NCBI RefSeq assembly: GCF_016865235.1
Contig: NZ_CP064030.1
Location: 3,162,001 to 3,226,000, forward strand
Source of the DNA: Dyella caseinilytica
GTDB taxonomy: Bacteria > Pseudomonadota > Gammaproteobacteria > Xanthomonadales > Rhodanobacteraceae
Direction: 5' to 3'
DNA: 64,000 nt
The stretch's first letter is position 1. Each line of letters starts with the position of its first letter. Of the stretch, positions 26,467 to 35,924 are shown in pieces. The position numbers were made by a program, and so were the translations under genes. The notes beneath the pieces are model-generated. The model was not told the origin of the DNA. It saw only the letters and a list, made by a program, of their open reading frames with translations, and did no database searches.

Positions 26467-26919
26467 ATGAAGCCTGTCATGTCGGTAATGCTGTTTTTTG
26501 CTCTTGCAGCAAATGCGGGTTTAGCGTTTGCTCAGTCATCCACACCTGCCCGCACACCTTTACGCAACAACGACTGCCTGCGCATCAGCCAGATCAACGA
26601 ATGGCATGTCATCGATGACAGAACAGCCATCGTGCAAGCCGGGCCGTATCAACGCTACCTGGTGAAGCTGCAGGCCGATTGCCAGAAGTTGGGCATCGGC
26701 AATCCCGGACTGAGGTTCATTGGCAGCAGGGCAGATCGTGCCACGCAGCCCGATCGCATTTGCGGATCGGCCGGCGAGAAGGTGGCCGCCCGTTACCAGC
26801 CCGGTTGCGCGATTCAATCACTGAGTCTGATCGATCAGGCCACCTTCAATGACCTGCGCAACAAGGCCAAACGCAACAGCACCACGACGCAGCAGCCTGC
26901 TCCTGCTACGAATCCCTGA
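26467..26919 (+). CDS. Small exported protein (DUF6491-like)
   Basis: A 150-residue protein with a signal peptide (residues 1-24, ending GLAFAQ). The mature part holds four cysteines (NNDCLRISQINEWHVIDD, ADCQKLG, RICGSAG, PGCAIQS), suggesting two disulfides. A short CLxxxxxxxWxVIDDRT pattern is shared with small Xanthomonadales exported proteins that I recall as DUF6491. Function unknown. The ATG at 26467 follows GAGGGTGAG and begins the signal peptide; in-frame upstream sequence is rejected as non-coding. It converges on the Gly-rich protein gene at 26987. Confidence 0.72.
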   Translation: MKPVMSVMLFFALAANAGLAFAQSSTPARTPLRNNDCLRISQINEWHVIDDRTAIVQAGPYQRYLVKLQADCQKLGIGNPGLRFIGSRADRATQPDRICGSAGEKVAARYQPGCAIQSLSLIDQATFNDLRNKAKRNSTTTQQPAPATNP

Positions 26920-26937
26920 GGCGGCTACGCCCCTTGC

Positions 26938-26971
26938 ACAAAAAAGCCCGGCGCATGCCGGGCTCTTTTGT
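26938..26971. terminator. Bidirectional Rho-independent terminator
   Basis: An 8-bp stem AGCCCGGC / GCCGGGCT around a GCAT loop has an A-run on its left and TTTT on its right, so it can terminate both the small exported protein gene (plus) and the Gly-rich gene (minus) that converge on it. Confidence 0.88.
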
Positions 26972-26986
26972 TTGCGTACGGCTGGA

Positions 26987-27376
26987 TCAGTAACCCGGAC
27001 CGATATAGCGGGTCTGGTACGGATCGGACGTTACCACCGTAGTGACCACCGGCGGCGGCGCAGTCTGGTAGACCACGGTGCCTGGGGCGTAGTAGCCCGG
27101 GCCGTAGACCACGGTCGGCGGCGGCGCGTAGTACACCGGGGGACCGGCCACTGCACCGGCTACGACACCTGCCACAACACCACCCACGATGGCACCCGCA
27201 ATCCAGCGGCCACCGCTCCAGTAACCGCCGCCGCGATAGCAGCAGCCACCGTGGTAATAGCCACCACCGTGCCAGCCACCACCCCAGCGTTGGGCCGATG
27301 CACTAACCGGCAACGCCACGGCCGCGGCAAGGGCCAGGCCGATCGCAACCAACTTGCCGACATTACGTTTGGACAT
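26987..27376 (-). CDS. Gly/Tyr/Pro-rich exported protein, unknown function
   Basis: A 129-residue low-complexity protein. A signal peptide (residues 1-29, ending PVSASAQ) is followed by a Gly-Tyr-His-Trp-rich block containing a CC pair (about 30-55). Then come a short glycine-zipper-like hydrophobic segment AGAIVGGVVAGVVAGAVAG (about 59-77) and a Pro/Tyr/Val-rich tail. Glycine zippers of this kind occur in outer-membrane-associated proteins. The block rich in His, Cys and Tyr might bind metal, but no function is known. The start has an AGGTGTGTC stretch upstream. Confidence 0.75.
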   Translation of the reverse strand: MSKRNVGKLVAIGLALAAAVALPVSASAQRWGGGWHGGGYYHGGCCYRGGGYWSGGRWIAGAIVGGVVAGVVAGAVAGPPVYYAPPPTVVYGPGYYAPGTVVYQTAPPPVVTTVVTSDPYQTRYIGPGY

Positions 27377-27440
27377 GACACACCTCCGTCAAGATGGGAG
27401 TTATGGTTGTCCTTTCGCGCTTAATCTGTACTGAAGGGTT

Positions 27441-29639
27441 TCATTTCTTTACACGGGCACTTTCCCAAGGATTTACCTGGCCCTCAGCTGCCCCGCCCGA
27501 CCTCTTAGGGCGAAGCAGCCAGCAGTCGTGAATGTTTGCGCGGCGCGAAAAATCAAATGGAATGCTGCCCGCGCCCCAGTTCTCGATGGAGAGGCGTTCT
27601 TCCAACCCAGCGCTGTCCAGCGTGAAGCGGCGGAAGTTGTTGGAAAACACGATGATGCCGTCGCGGGTGAGACGATCCGCGCAGGCCAGCAGCAATTTGA
27701 CGTGATCGCGCTGCACGTCGAAATCGTCAGCCCGTTTGGAGTTGGAGAAGGTGGGCGGATCGACATAGATCAGCCCATAACGCTCGCGCGAATGCTGCAG
27801 GAAGCTAAACGCATCCGATTGCACCAGTTGGTGATCCTCGCCGGTGAATCCGTTCAGCGCCAGATTGCGCGAGGCCCATTCGAGATAGGTACCGGACAGG
27901 TCGACGCTGGTGGTATCGCGCGCGCCGCCCGCCGCCGCGTAAACACTGGCGGTTGCGGTATAGGCAAACAGGTTGAGGAAGCGCCTTCCTTCAGCCAGCT
28001 CTCGCAATTTGGCGCGAACCAGGCGGTGATCGAGGAACAGGCCCGTATCCAGGTAATCGTAAAGATTTACCAGAAACCTCAGCCCGCCCTCTTCCACCTC
28101 GATGAACTCGCCGCGCTGGTCGAACTGACCGTATTTCGAACCGCCCTTGCCGCGTTCGCGCGTTTTCAGCGCGACCCGCGCGCGCGGTACGTCGAAAGTT
28201 TCACCGGCCACTCGTGCGATTTCGCGTACGCGCGTCCTCGCCAGTTCTTCCGGTACGTCGGCCGGTGCCCGGTATTCCTGGATATGTAGATGCGGGGCGC
28301 CGGAAGTATCCGTGTAGACGTCGATGGCGGCGGCATACTCCGGCAGATCCTGGTCATACGCCCGCCAGGCATGGATGCCTTCACGCTCCAGCCGCTTGCG
28401 TAGATGGCGGACATTCTTGTCCAGCCGGTTCTTGAGCATTTGCGCGCTGGGTGAAAGCGGCGGTTTTTCGCGCGGGGTGTCGTCACGCGGATGCAGCTCG
28501 AACACCAGCAACACGGTTTCGAGTGCGCCGTTGTAGAGCGTGTATTTCTTTTCCGGGCGCAGCGTAGTGGCGCGACCCAGTTCTGCATCGCCCGCCAGAA
28601 TCGCCGCGCGCCAGCCGGTAAAACGATCGCGCAACAGTTCGCCGACGGCGCGGTAGAGCTTGGGCAAGGTTTCGCGATCGCCAAGACGCTCACCATAGGG
28701 CGGATTGGTAATCACCAGACCCTGCGTGAACCCCGGTGGCGGCAACACGTGCAAGGCATCGTGACGATCGAGCGTGAAGAAACCCGCAACACCGGCTTCC
28801 TGCGCATTGCGCTTGGCCGTCTGCACCATGCGCGGATCGGCATCGGACCCGAAGAAGCAACTGCGCAACGCGGGCAATCCGGTTTCGGCACGCTTGCGCG
28901 CTTCGTCCAGCAGTCCGCGCCACAACGCGATATCGTGTTGATTCCAACCCAGGAAACCGTAATACGTGCGCCGCAAGCCGGGCGCCACGTCGGCCACCAT
29001 CAAGGCACCTTCAATGAGCAAGGTGCCCGAACCGCACATCGGATCGAGCAAAGCGCCGCCTTGCGCATAGATCGCCGGCCAACCCGCACGCAGCAGCATC
29101 GCGGCGGCGAGATTTTCCTTCAGCGGTGCTTCGCCCTGCTGCTCGCGCCAGCCACGGCGATGTAAGGGAGCACCTGCCAGATCGATCGACACGGTGGCCC
29201 GATCGCGCCGCAAGCGCAGGTTGATGCGTACGTCAGGCTCTTCCGTGTCCACGCCCGGGCGCTCCTGCCCACGGGCACGGAACTGATCGACCACCGCATC
29301 CTTGACCCGTTGCGCCAGAAATTGGCTGTGGGTGATTTTGCTCTGGGCGGTATTGGCATCCACTGCCAGCGTGGCGTGCGGCGCCAGATGCTGGGACCAG
29401 TCGATGGCCTGCACGCCCGCATACAGTGCTTCGTCGGAAGCCGCCTCGAATTCGGCGATCGGCAACAGGATGCGGCTGGCCAGACGCGACCACAGGCACG
29501 CCCGATACGCCGTCTCCAGCGTGCCGGAAAAACGCACGCCGGCCAGCGCCTCGTGCACATCGGTGCCGCCCAGCGCCATCAGCTCGTCGCGCAGCAGGTA
29601 TTCGAGCCCCTTGGGGCAGGTTGCAAAAAAACTGTTCAA
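27441..29639 (-). CDS. rlmL: Bifunctional 23S rRNA methyltransferase RlmKL
   Basis: A 732-residue fusion enzyme of usual length. An N-terminal THUMP domain (about 45-155) leads into the RlmL part, which makes m2G2445 and carries DPMCGSGTLLIEGA and the NPPY motif ITNPPYGERLG (about 308-318). The RlmK part, which makes m7G2069, has NLFAYTATASVYAAAGGA and YVDPPTFSNSKR. The ATG at 29639 overlaps the stop of the hydrolase gene (ATGA at 29636-29639), so the two genes are coupled. Confidence 0.95.
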   Translation of the reverse strand: MNSFFATCPKGLEYLLRDELMALGGTDVHEALAGVRFSGTLETAYRACLWSRLASRILLPIAEFEAASDEALYAGVQAIDWSQHLAPHATLAVDANTAQSKITHSQFLAQRVKDAVVDQFRARGQERPGVDTEEPDVRINLRLRRDRATVSIDLAGAPLHRRGWREQQGEAPLKENLAAAMLLRAGWPAIYAQGGALLDPMCGSGTLLIEGALMVADVAPGLRRTYYGFLGWNQHDIALWRGLLDEARKRAETGLPALRSCFFGSDADPRMVQTAKRNAQEAGVAGFFTLDRHDALHVLPPPGFTQGLVITNPPYGERLGDRETLPKLYRAVGELLRDRFTGWRAAILAGDAELGRATTLRPEKKYTLYNGALETVLLVFELHPRDDTPREKPPLSPSAQMLKNRLDKNVRHLRKRLEREGIHAWRAYDQDLPEYAAAIDVYTDTSGAPHLHIQEYRAPADVPEELARTRVREIARVAGETFDVPRARVALKTRERGKGGSKYGQFDQRGEFIEVEEGGLRFLVNLYDYLDTGLFLDHRLVRAKLRELAEGRRFLNLFAYTATASVYAAAGGARDTTSVDLSGTYLEWASRNLALNGFTGEDHQLVQSDAFSFLQHSRERYGLIYVDPPTFSNSKRADDFDVQRDHVKLLLACADRLTRDGIIVFSNNFRRFTLDSAGLEERLSIENWGAGSIPFDFSRRANIHDCWLLRPKRSGGAAEGQVNPWESARVKK

Positions 29640-30163
29640 GTGCGCTTCGCCAACTGTTCCAGGAAAAAGCCGAACTGCCGGCCTAGTTCGTCAATGTGTT
29701 TGCCGAGGCGATGATCGTCATCCAACACCAGCAGCGGCAGGTAACGGCGGCGGGCGAATTCGTAGATTTCGTCCAGTGGACAGACCTCATCCTGCCAGCC
29801 GTGGATGAGCAGCGTCGGTACATCTTCGCGCAGGTCGAAGGCGTAATCGCTGCCTGGGATCATCGACGGCGTTGCCAGCAGGAACAGGCCGGCCACCGGC
29901 CGCTCAAGCGACGCCAGCCCGGATACAAACGAGCCCATGCTCGATCCCACCAGTACCGGCGGTGCTGCGCATGCGGCGATCCGGTCATGCAAGCGCGCGA
30001 TGCGCGGCGTGACCGAGCCAGCATGACCCAGGGCATCGTCTTCGCGATAGTCCGGACGCTCGGTATTCCACCCCATCGCTTCGGCCACTTTCGCCAGCTC
30101 ACTGACCTTGGTGGCATCCGGACCGGTATCCGAACCGTGGGAGAGTATGACGTGTCCGGGCAT
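29636..30163 (-). CDS. Alpha/beta hydrolase, small esterase-like
   Basis: A 175-residue alpha/beta hydrolase with nucleophile elbow GSSMGS (Ser75), likely acid Asp125 (HGWQDEVCP) and likely His151 (DDDHRLG). This short YqiA/dienelactone-like type lacks a lid domain. GGAGG lies 5 bases before the ATG at 30163, which decides the start; an in-frame ATG at 30175 overlaps that site. It is upstream of, and overlaps by 4 bases, rlmKL. Substrate unknown. Confidence 0.82.
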   Translation of the reverse strand: MPGHVILSHGSDTGPDATKVSELAKVAEAMGWNTERPDYREDDALGHAGSVTPRIARLHDRIAACAAPPVLVGSSMGSFVSGLASLERPVAGLFLLATPSMIPGSDYAFDLREDVPTLLIHGWQDEVCPLDEIYEFARRRYLPLLVLDDDHRLGKHIDELGRQFGFFLEQLAKRT

Positions 30164-30390
30164 GACAGCCTCCATGATTGCGCAACAGCAGAACGCGAAT
30201 GATAGCCCTGTTGGCGTGCAGGAAGCCTCTACACAAGAACGAGTATGGGGAGCGTGTACCGTGAGCATGAAGACTACAGGCTCACACAAGAGGACCGACT
30301 TAAAAAACCGGCGCGTTACGTTCTATCACTCCGCGTGTACCAAGTGCCCTACTACCCATCCCCCCTCCCCCCTTATGCAAAACTGACCTT

Positions 30391-30963
30391 ATGCTCATGC
30401 TCACCATCCACGATCAGCCCCTGCCATACGTCGCCAAGCTGCTTGAGCGTCCTGCCAGCGCCGTGACCCTGGTGGTAATCCACTGCACCGAACTGCCCGA
30501 TCTGGCGATGGCCCGCGAGTACGGCGAGAAGGTCCTGTACGACAACGGCACCGGCAATAGCGGCCACTACTACATCGACCGCGACGGTGCGGTGTATCGC
30601 TACGTACCCGGCACGCGGGTGGCCAACCATGTGCGCGGTTACAACCCGCCCTCGATCGGCATCGAACTGGTCAACAAAGGACGTTATCCGGACTGGTTCG
30701 ACTCACGCCGGCAAACCATGACCGAACCCTACACGACGGCACAGATCGCATCGCTGCGCGCGTTGCTCGCACAGCTGCGCTTGGATTTCCCCAACCTGCA
30801 CGAGATCGCCGGTCACGAGGATCTGGATCTCGCCCGCGTTCCAGCCAGTGACGATCCGGCCAAGGAAGTGCCACGCAAGCTCGATCCCGGCCCGCTGTTC
30901 CCCTGGGCCGAAGTGCTGGCTGACAGCGGGCTGAAGCGGATTGGGGCAACGCCGCCGCTATAA
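30391..30963 (+). CDS. AmpD-like N-acetylmuramoyl-L-alanine amidase
   Basis: A 190-residue amidase_2-type protein. The expected zinc ligands are visible: His31 (VVIHCTE), His142 (IAGHEDLD) and Asp165 (KLDPGP). GHYYIDRDGAVYRYVP (about 58-73) and PPSIGIELVN are also family hallmarks. It would cleave the amide between N-acetylmuramic acid and L-Ala, in cell wall recycling if cytoplasmic. No signal peptide is visible, as in AmpD. Two in-frame ATGs (30391, 30397) are possible. It ends 30 bases before tesB. Confidence 0.88.
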   Translation: MLMLTIHDQPLPYVAKLLERPASAVTLVVIHCTELPDLAMAREYGEKVLYDNGTGNSGHYYIDRDGAVYRYVPGTRVANHVRGYNPPSIGIELVNKGRYPDWFDSRRQTMTEPYTTAQIASLRALLAQLRLDFPNLHEIAGHEDLDLARVPASDDPAKEVPRKLDPGPLFPWAEVLADSGLKRIGATPPL

Positions 30964-30993
30964 TTGCCAACCTTACGTTCAGGGGTTAGCCGC

Positions 30994-31863
30994 ATGCGGG
31001 ACGCGCACGTCAAAGAACTGGTGGATTTGCTGCAGCTGGAACGGCTGGAAGACAACCTCTTCCGCGGCCAGAGCCGCGATATCGGCACGCGCTTCGTATT
31101 TGGCGGACAGGTGCTGGGACAAGCGCTATCAGCCGCTCAACAGACAGCGGATCCCTCGCGCGAAGCACACTCGCTGCACGCTTATTTTCTGCGCGCTGGC
31201 GATATCGACGCGCCGATCGTCTACAGCGTCGAGCGTGCCCGCGATGGCGGGTCGTTCTCGGCGCGCCGGGTGGTGGCGATCCAGCACGGGCAGCCCATTC
31301 TGAATGGTGCCATTTCGTTCCAGGTTCCGGAGAAAGGCGTTGAGCATCAGTCGTCGATGCCGGAAGTGCCGGCACCGGAAGACCTCGAGCCCATGCACCG
31401 GGTGCCACCGGATGAGCTGGCCCGCCTGCCGGTGAAGCTGCAACGCTGGCTGGGCAGCGATGGCCCGTTCGAATTCCGCCAGGTGTGGCCGCGCGACGAG
31501 ATCCATCCGGCCAAGCGGCCGCCGATCCAGCACATCTGGTTCCGCCTCACCTCACCGGTCAGCGATTCGGCTGTACTGCATCGCGCTTTGCTGGCGTACG
31601 CCTCGGACTTCCATCTGATCGGCACCGCCACCCTGCCGCATGGCATTTCCTACCTCACGCACAACATCCAGATGGCCAGCCTGGATCATGCCCTGTGGTT
31701 CCACCGCCCGTTCCGGGTGGACGAGTGGCTGCTGTACTCCTTCGACAGCCCTACCGCCCAGGGCGCACGCGGACTGGCACGGGGACAGATCTTCAGCCGC
31801 GACGGCCGTTTGGTGGCGTCAACGGCACAAGAAGGCTTGATCCGCTTGCGCGAAGGCGATTAG
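30994..31863 (+). CDS. tesB: Acyl-CoA thioesterase II
   Basis: A 289-residue double-hotdog thioesterase. RGQSRDIGTRFVFGGQVLGQALSAA opens the first hotdog, HSLHAYFLRAGD and VYSVERARDGGSFSARRVVAIQ follow as in TesB, and the second hotdog has MASLDHALWFHRPFRVDEWLLY near residue 225. It hydrolyses medium- and long-chain acyl-CoA. The ATG at 30994 has AGGGG 8 bases upstream; an in-frame TTG at 30964 is rejected. Confidence 0.94.
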   Translation: MRDAHVKELVDLLQLERLEDNLFRGQSRDIGTRFVFGGQVLGQALSAAQQTADPSREAHSLHAYFLRAGDIDAPIVYSVERARDGGSFSARRVVAIQHGQPILNGAISFQVPEKGVEHQSSMPEVPAPEDLEPMHRVPPDELARLPVKLQRWLGSDGPFEFRQVWPRDEIHPAKRPPIQHIWFRLTSPVSDSAVLHRALLAYASDFHLIGTATLPHGISYLTHNIQMASLDHALWFHRPFRVDEWLLYSFDSPTAQGARGLARGQIFSRDGRLVASTAQEGLIRLREGD

Positions 31864-31919
31864 CAAGACAGCAAGCGCTGCGGTGTGGGTTGCTTCTCAT
31901 GGCCTGCTAAACTTGGTGC

Positions 31920-32318
31920 ATGCGTCTGCTCTATACCTCGCCCCGCCACGAAAACATCGATCGCGTCGTCGCCTACATGGCGGAAAACGGCGTCGAGACG
32001 ACGGTGACCAATCGTTCCAACTGGAACCGTCCCAGCTATCAGCGCTTCAGCTATTCGCAACGCGGCGAGAAGCGCGACACCTGGCCGCAAGTGTGGGTCA
32101 CTCGGGCCGACGATTACACCAAGGCGCGTGAATTGCTGCGCCAGCTCGGCATCGAACCGACGGTGAAGCACGGGGAGGAGCTGGCGGCGGCGCGCAATCC
32201 GGCGCAATCGGTCTATATCCGTCGCGAACATACGGTCGCCAGGGTACGGCGCATTGTGCTGCTGGCGATCCTGGGTGTATTCATGGTGCTGGCGCTGCGC
32301 TACTTGCATGTGATCTGA
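31920..32318 (+). CDS. Small membrane-anchored protein, DUF2007-like
   Basis: A 132-residue protein. The N-terminal part (MRLLYTSPRHENIDRVVAYMAENGVETTVTNRS) has the beta-alpha-beta pattern of DUF2007-type signal-transducing proteins, and similar Xanthomonas proteins have been labelled pathogenicity-like. A single membrane helix lies near the C-terminus (about 110-128, IVLLAILGVFMVLALRYLHV), so the protein is tail-anchored. Function unknown. Located between tesB and bpt on the same strand. Confidence 0.72.
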   Translation: MRLLYTSPRHENIDRVVAYMAENGVETTVTNRSNWNRPSYQRFSYSQRGEKRDTWPQVWVTRADDYTKARELLRQLGIEPTVKHGEELAAARNPAQSVYIRREHTVARVRRIVLLAILGVFMVLALRYLHVI

Positions 32319-32382
32319 CGGCTGACCCATCCAAACCGAAAGCGCTTGCCACGGTAGCCGCCCGCGGTCATAGAATCGCCCT

Positions 32383-33093
32383 ATGCGCTCCGATCATGTC
32401 CGCCTGTTCCAGACCTTGCCGCACGCCTGCGGATACTTCGCTGGGCGCACGGCACAGAATCTGGTGATCGATCCGGCGGCTCCTCAGCTGGATCGGCTCT
32501 ACGGCGCTGCGCTGGACCATGGCTTTCGTCGCGCCGGCGGACATCTGTACTTCCCGCACTGCCCTAATTGCCACGCCTGCACGCCCTGTCGTATCGACGT
32601 GGCGAACTTCAAGCCGGACCGCTCACAACGCCGCTGTCTGAAACGCAATGCAGACCTGACCGTCAGCGAACGCATGGCTGGCTACAACAGCGAGCGTCAT
32701 GCGCTCTATTCGCGCTACCTGCGTACCCGCCACCCTGGCGGCGGCATGGACGACGCCGAAGCCAGCGACTTCCGCCGTTTCCTTACCGCGCCGTGGAGTC
32801 CGACGCTATTCCTGGAATTGCACGCAGGCGACCGTCTGCTCGCCGTGGCGGTCACCGATATCTGCGCCACAGGCATTTCAGCCGTCTATACCTTTTACGA
32901 TCCGGACGAACAGGAACGCGGACTGGGCACCTTCGCCATTCTGCAACAGGTGGAGCTGGCGCGCCGGCGTGGCATACCGTGGGTGTACCTGGGCTTCTGG
33001 ATCGCAAATCATCCGAAGATGGATTACAAACGCCGCTTCCGGCCGCTGCAGATACGCACCGCTGACGGCTGGGTGGATATGCCGCGCCATTGA
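32383..33093 (+). CDS. bpt: Aspartate/glutamate leucyltransferase (Bpt)
   Basis: A 236-residue aminoacyl-tRNA-protein transferase that adds Leu from Leu-tRNA to proteins beginning with Asp or Glu, feeding the ClpS/ClpAP N-end pathway. The cysteine cluster CPNCHACTPCR (Cys60, 63, 66, 69) and GLGTFAILQQVELAR plus YLGFWIANHPKMDYKRRF are the family signatures. Length is as usual (about 235-250). Confidence 0.94.
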   Translation: MRSDHVRLFQTLPHACGYFAGRTAQNLVIDPAAPQLDRLYGAALDHGFRRAGGHLYFPHCPNCHACTPCRIDVANFKPDRSQRRCLKRNADLTVSERMAGYNSERHALYSRYLRTRHPGGGMDDAEASDFRRFLTAPWSPTLFLELHAGDRLLAVAVTDICATGISAVYTFYDPDEQERGLGTFAILQQVELARRRGIPWVYLGFWIANHPKMDYKRRFRPLQIRTADGWVDMPRH

Positions 33094-33125
33094 TAGCGGC
33101 CGACAACGTCAGCCGCCACCGAACA

Positions 33126-34640
33126 TCAGACTTTCTGCGCCGCAGCCGGCGGATACGGGAACAGTTTGACCAGCGGCACCGAGATACCGTCATCGCCCAC
33201 CACGCGGCAATGCGTGCGATCGAGCTCGCGCGGATCTTCCACACCGCAGCTGTGCGCGATGATGCCGACTTCGTGCATCACATTCTTGGCGTAATGCGCC
33301 ACGCGCTCGCTCTTGTCGGCAACGACCAGGCCGCGCTGCAAGCGCGTATTTTGCGTCGTGATGCCTGTTGGGCAGGTATTGCGATTGCACTGCAGTGATT
33401 GGATGCAGCCCAGTGCCAACATGAAGCCGCGCGCGGAGTTGACGAAATCCGCACCCATCGACAACGCCCACGCCACGTCATACGCGGTGATGCATTTGCC
33501 CGAGCAGATCACCTTGATGCGCTCGCGCAGACCTCTTTCGATCAGCAAGTTAACCAGTGCCGGCAAGGCTTCGTGCAATGGCAGGCCGACACCTTCCATC
33601 AGGGTTTGCGGTGCTGCGCCAGTCCCGCCTTCAGAGCCATCGACAATGATGAAGTCCGGCGCGCTTTCGATGCCGCGCTTGTCGATCTCCGTACACAGTT
33701 CATCGATCCATTCCAAGCCACCAAACACCGCCTTGAAGCCGGTGGGTTTGCCGGTGAGGCGCCGGATGTGCTGGATCGCATCCATCAGCTGTTGCACGTT
33801 GCCGATATCGAGATGACGGTTCGGGCTTTGCGAATCCTGTCCCACGGGAATCCCGCGAATCTCCGCAATTTCCGGCGTGACTTTGGCCGCCGGCAGCAAA
33901 CCACCCATACCCGGCTTGGCGCCCTGCCCCAGCTTGATGCTGATCATCTTCACCTGCTTGTGCGCACTGATCGCCAGCAGTTTTTGATCATCCAGCTTGC
34001 CATCGGGTGTACGTACACCGTATTTGGCAGTACCGATCTCGAAAATGATGTCGCAACCACCTTCCAGATGATACGGCGCCAGACCACCCTCGCCCGTATC
34101 CAGCCAGATGCCGGCTTTGGCTGCACCGAACGAAAGTGCACGCACCGCAGGCGCGGACAATGCGCCGAAGCTCATCGCGGAGATATTGAAAAACGATGCG
34201 TGATCGTAAGGCTCGCGTGCGTACGGTCCGATGCGCACAGGCTTCGGCTTGACGTGATGATCGCCCAGCGCGGGAAACGCAGCATTGATGAAAAACGGCA
34301 CGCCTTCGCCACGCAGATCGCGGGTAGAACCGAAGGAGTTGGTGTTTTCCGTATTCTTTGCCGCGCGATACACCCACATGCGCTGCGCGCGATTGAACGG
34401 CAGCTCCTCGCGATCACTGGAATACAAGTACTGGCGAAAGAATTCACCCAGATGCAGGAACCAGTAACGAAAGTGACCAATGACCGGATAGTTGCGCAGT
34501 ACGGAATTGTGCGTCTGGTTGCGATCCAGCACCCACACCACAATCACCACCAGGATGGCGATCACCAGCAGCATGATGAACAGCAATGCGAAGGTTTCCA
34601 CCAACACGACCAACCAATGCGAAAAACCTGACGATTCCAT
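33126..34640 (-). CDS. FMN-binding glutamate-synthase-like protein, membrane-anchored
   Basis: A 504-residue protein with an N-terminal membrane helix (about residues 8-38), then a GltB-type FMN/Fe-S domain. NISAMSFGALSAPAVRALSFGA, IISIKLGQGAKPGMGGLLPAAKV-like residues, DFIIVDGSEGGTGAAP, and the cysteine pattern CIQSLQCNRNTCPTG for an iron-sulfur cluster are all present. There is no glutaminase domain, so it is not a complete glutamate synthase. The physiological reaction of these stand-alone proteins is not established. GGAGAG precedes the ATG at 34640, favoured over a longer frame from 34676. Confidence 0.88.
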   Translation of the reverse strand: MESSGFSHWLVVLVETFALLFIMLLVIAILVVIVVWVLDRNQTHNSVLRNYPVIGHFRYWFLHLGEFFRQYLYSSDREELPFNRAQRMWVYRAAKNTENTNSFGSTRDLRGEGVPFFINAAFPALGDHHVKPKPVRIGPYAREPYDHASFFNISAMSFGALSAPAVRALSFGAAKAGIWLDTGEGGLAPYHLEGGCDIIFEIGTAKYGVRTPDGKLDDQKLLAISAHKQVKMISIKLGQGAKPGMGGLLPAAKVTPEIAEIRGIPVGQDSQSPNRHLDIGNVQQLMDAIQHIRRLTGKPTGFKAVFGGLEWIDELCTEIDKRGIESAPDFIIVDGSEGGTGAAPQTLMEGVGLPLHEALPALVNLLIERGLRERIKVICSGKCITAYDVAWALSMGADFVNSARGFMLALGCIQSLQCNRNTCPTGITTQNTRLQRGLVVADKSERVAHYAKNVMHEVGIIAHSCGVEDPRELDRTHCRVVGDDGISVPLVKLFPYPPAAAQKV

Positions 34641-34742
34641 CCTTACTCTCCGTCTATCTGCGGCTTTCGCCGTCATGATCTATGAAAGTACCAAGGCAAA
34701 CGTTCTGCACGCTTCACACTTCCCCAGGCGTCCTTGCAGAAC

Positions 34743-35924
34743 TTACAACTCCGTGCGAATCGCCTTGGCGGCACGAATCGCCTTCGCCTTGGCCGCCTCG
34801 ATATCTATATCGCGTGCTAAGGTTACCGCCATGCGACGGCGCCCCTTCACTTCGGGCTTACCGAAAATACGTAACTGGGTGTCAGGCTCCACCAAGGCAT
34901 CCGCGATGCCGTGATAGCGCGGCGCGCGTCCCTCGCCCTCTACCAGCACGGCGCACGAAGCTGAAGGTCCGTTCTGATGAATCACCGGAATCGGCAACCC
35001 CAGAATGGCCCGCGCATGCAAGGCAAACTCGGACAACTCCTGCGAGATCAGCGTGACCAGTCCGGTATCGTGCGGACGCGGACTGACTTCCGAAAAGATC
35101 ACCTGATCGCCCTTGACGAAAAACTCAACGCCAAACACACCCCAGCCTCCCAGGGCGCCAGTAATCGCCTTGGCCTGCCGATGCGCTTCTGTCAGTGCGG
35201 CGGCACTCATGGGTTGCGGCTGCCAGGATTCACGGTAATCGCCATCTTCCTGACGATGTCCAATCGGCGCGCAGAAACTGGTGCCGTCCTTGTGGCTGAT
35301 GGTGAGCAGGGTGATTTCGTAATCGAATGGAACGAAGCCCTCGACAATCACCCGTCCCTTACCGGCGCGACCACCCGATTGGGCATAGTCCCAGGCCTCC
35401 TGCATGCCCGCTGCATCCCGCACGATGCTCTGCCCTTTGCCTGACGAACTCATCACCGGCTTGATCACGAACGGATAGCCGATCGCTGCCACAGCTTCGC
35501 GGTATTGCGCCTCATCGTCGCAAAAGCGATAAGGCGATGTGGGCAGGCCGAGTTCTTCTGCGGCAAGCCGTCGGATGCCTTCGCGGTTCATGGTCAGCCA
35601 GGTGGCCCTAGCGGTCGGAATCACCCGCAGACCTTCGTTTTCCAATGCCACTAGAGTCGGCGTATGAATGGCCTCGATTTCCGGCACTACCAGATCAGGC
35701 TTTTCCTGTTCGATAAGGGCGCGCAACGCAGCGCCATCCAACATGTCGATAACATGGCTGCGGTGAGCTACCTGCATCGCCGGTGCATCGGCGTAGCGAT
35801 CCACGGCCACCACCTCGACAGCATAGCGCTGCAGCTCAATCGCGACCTCCTTGCCAAGTTCGCCCGCCCCCAGCAAAAGGACCTTCAGGGCATGATTGGA
35901 ATGGGGCGTGCCGAACGGCTTCAT
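34743..35924 (-). CDS. purT: Formate-dependent phosphoribosylglycinamide formyltransferase PurT
   Basis: A 393-residue ATP-grasp enzyme (E. coli PurT has 392) making formyl-GAR from GAR, formate and ATP in purine synthesis. VLLLGAGELGKEVAIELQR opens the pre-ATP-grasp domain, FVIKPVMSSSGKGQSIV is the ATP-grasp loop, and VIFSEVSPRPHDTGLVTL contains the metal-site Glu. GGAG lies 8 bases before the ATG at 35924, which matches the conserved N-terminus. Confidence 0.95.
   Translation of the reverse strand: MKPFGTPHSNHALKVLLLGAGELGKEVAIELQRYAVEVVAVDRYADAPAMQVAHRSHVIDMLDGAALRALIEQEKPDLVVPEIEAIHTPTLVALENEGLRVIPTARATWLTMNREGIRRLAAEELGLPTSPYRFCDDEAQYREAVAAIGYPFVIKPVMSSSGKGQSIVRDAAGMQEAWDYAQSGGRAGKGRVIVEGFVPFDYEITLLTISHKDGTSFCAPIGHRQEDGDYRESWQPQPMSAAALTEAHRQAKAITGALGGWGVFGVEFFVKGDQVIFSEVSPRPHDTGLVTLISQELSEFALHARAILGLPIPVIHQNGPSASCAVLVEGEGRAPRYHGIADALVEPDTQLRIFGKPEVKGRRRMAVTLARDIDIEAAKAKAIRAAKAIRTEL

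Noticed and set aside
30255..30290. GTGAGC/GCTCAC inverted repeat between the hydrolase and AmpD-like genes
   Set aside because: Six-bp arms with a 13-base gap are expected by chance, and there is no promoter or terminator context.
33399..34631. A 410-residue open frame antisense to the glutamate-synthase-like gene
   Set aside because: Shadow of a gene with clear FMN and Fe-S motifs on the minus strand.
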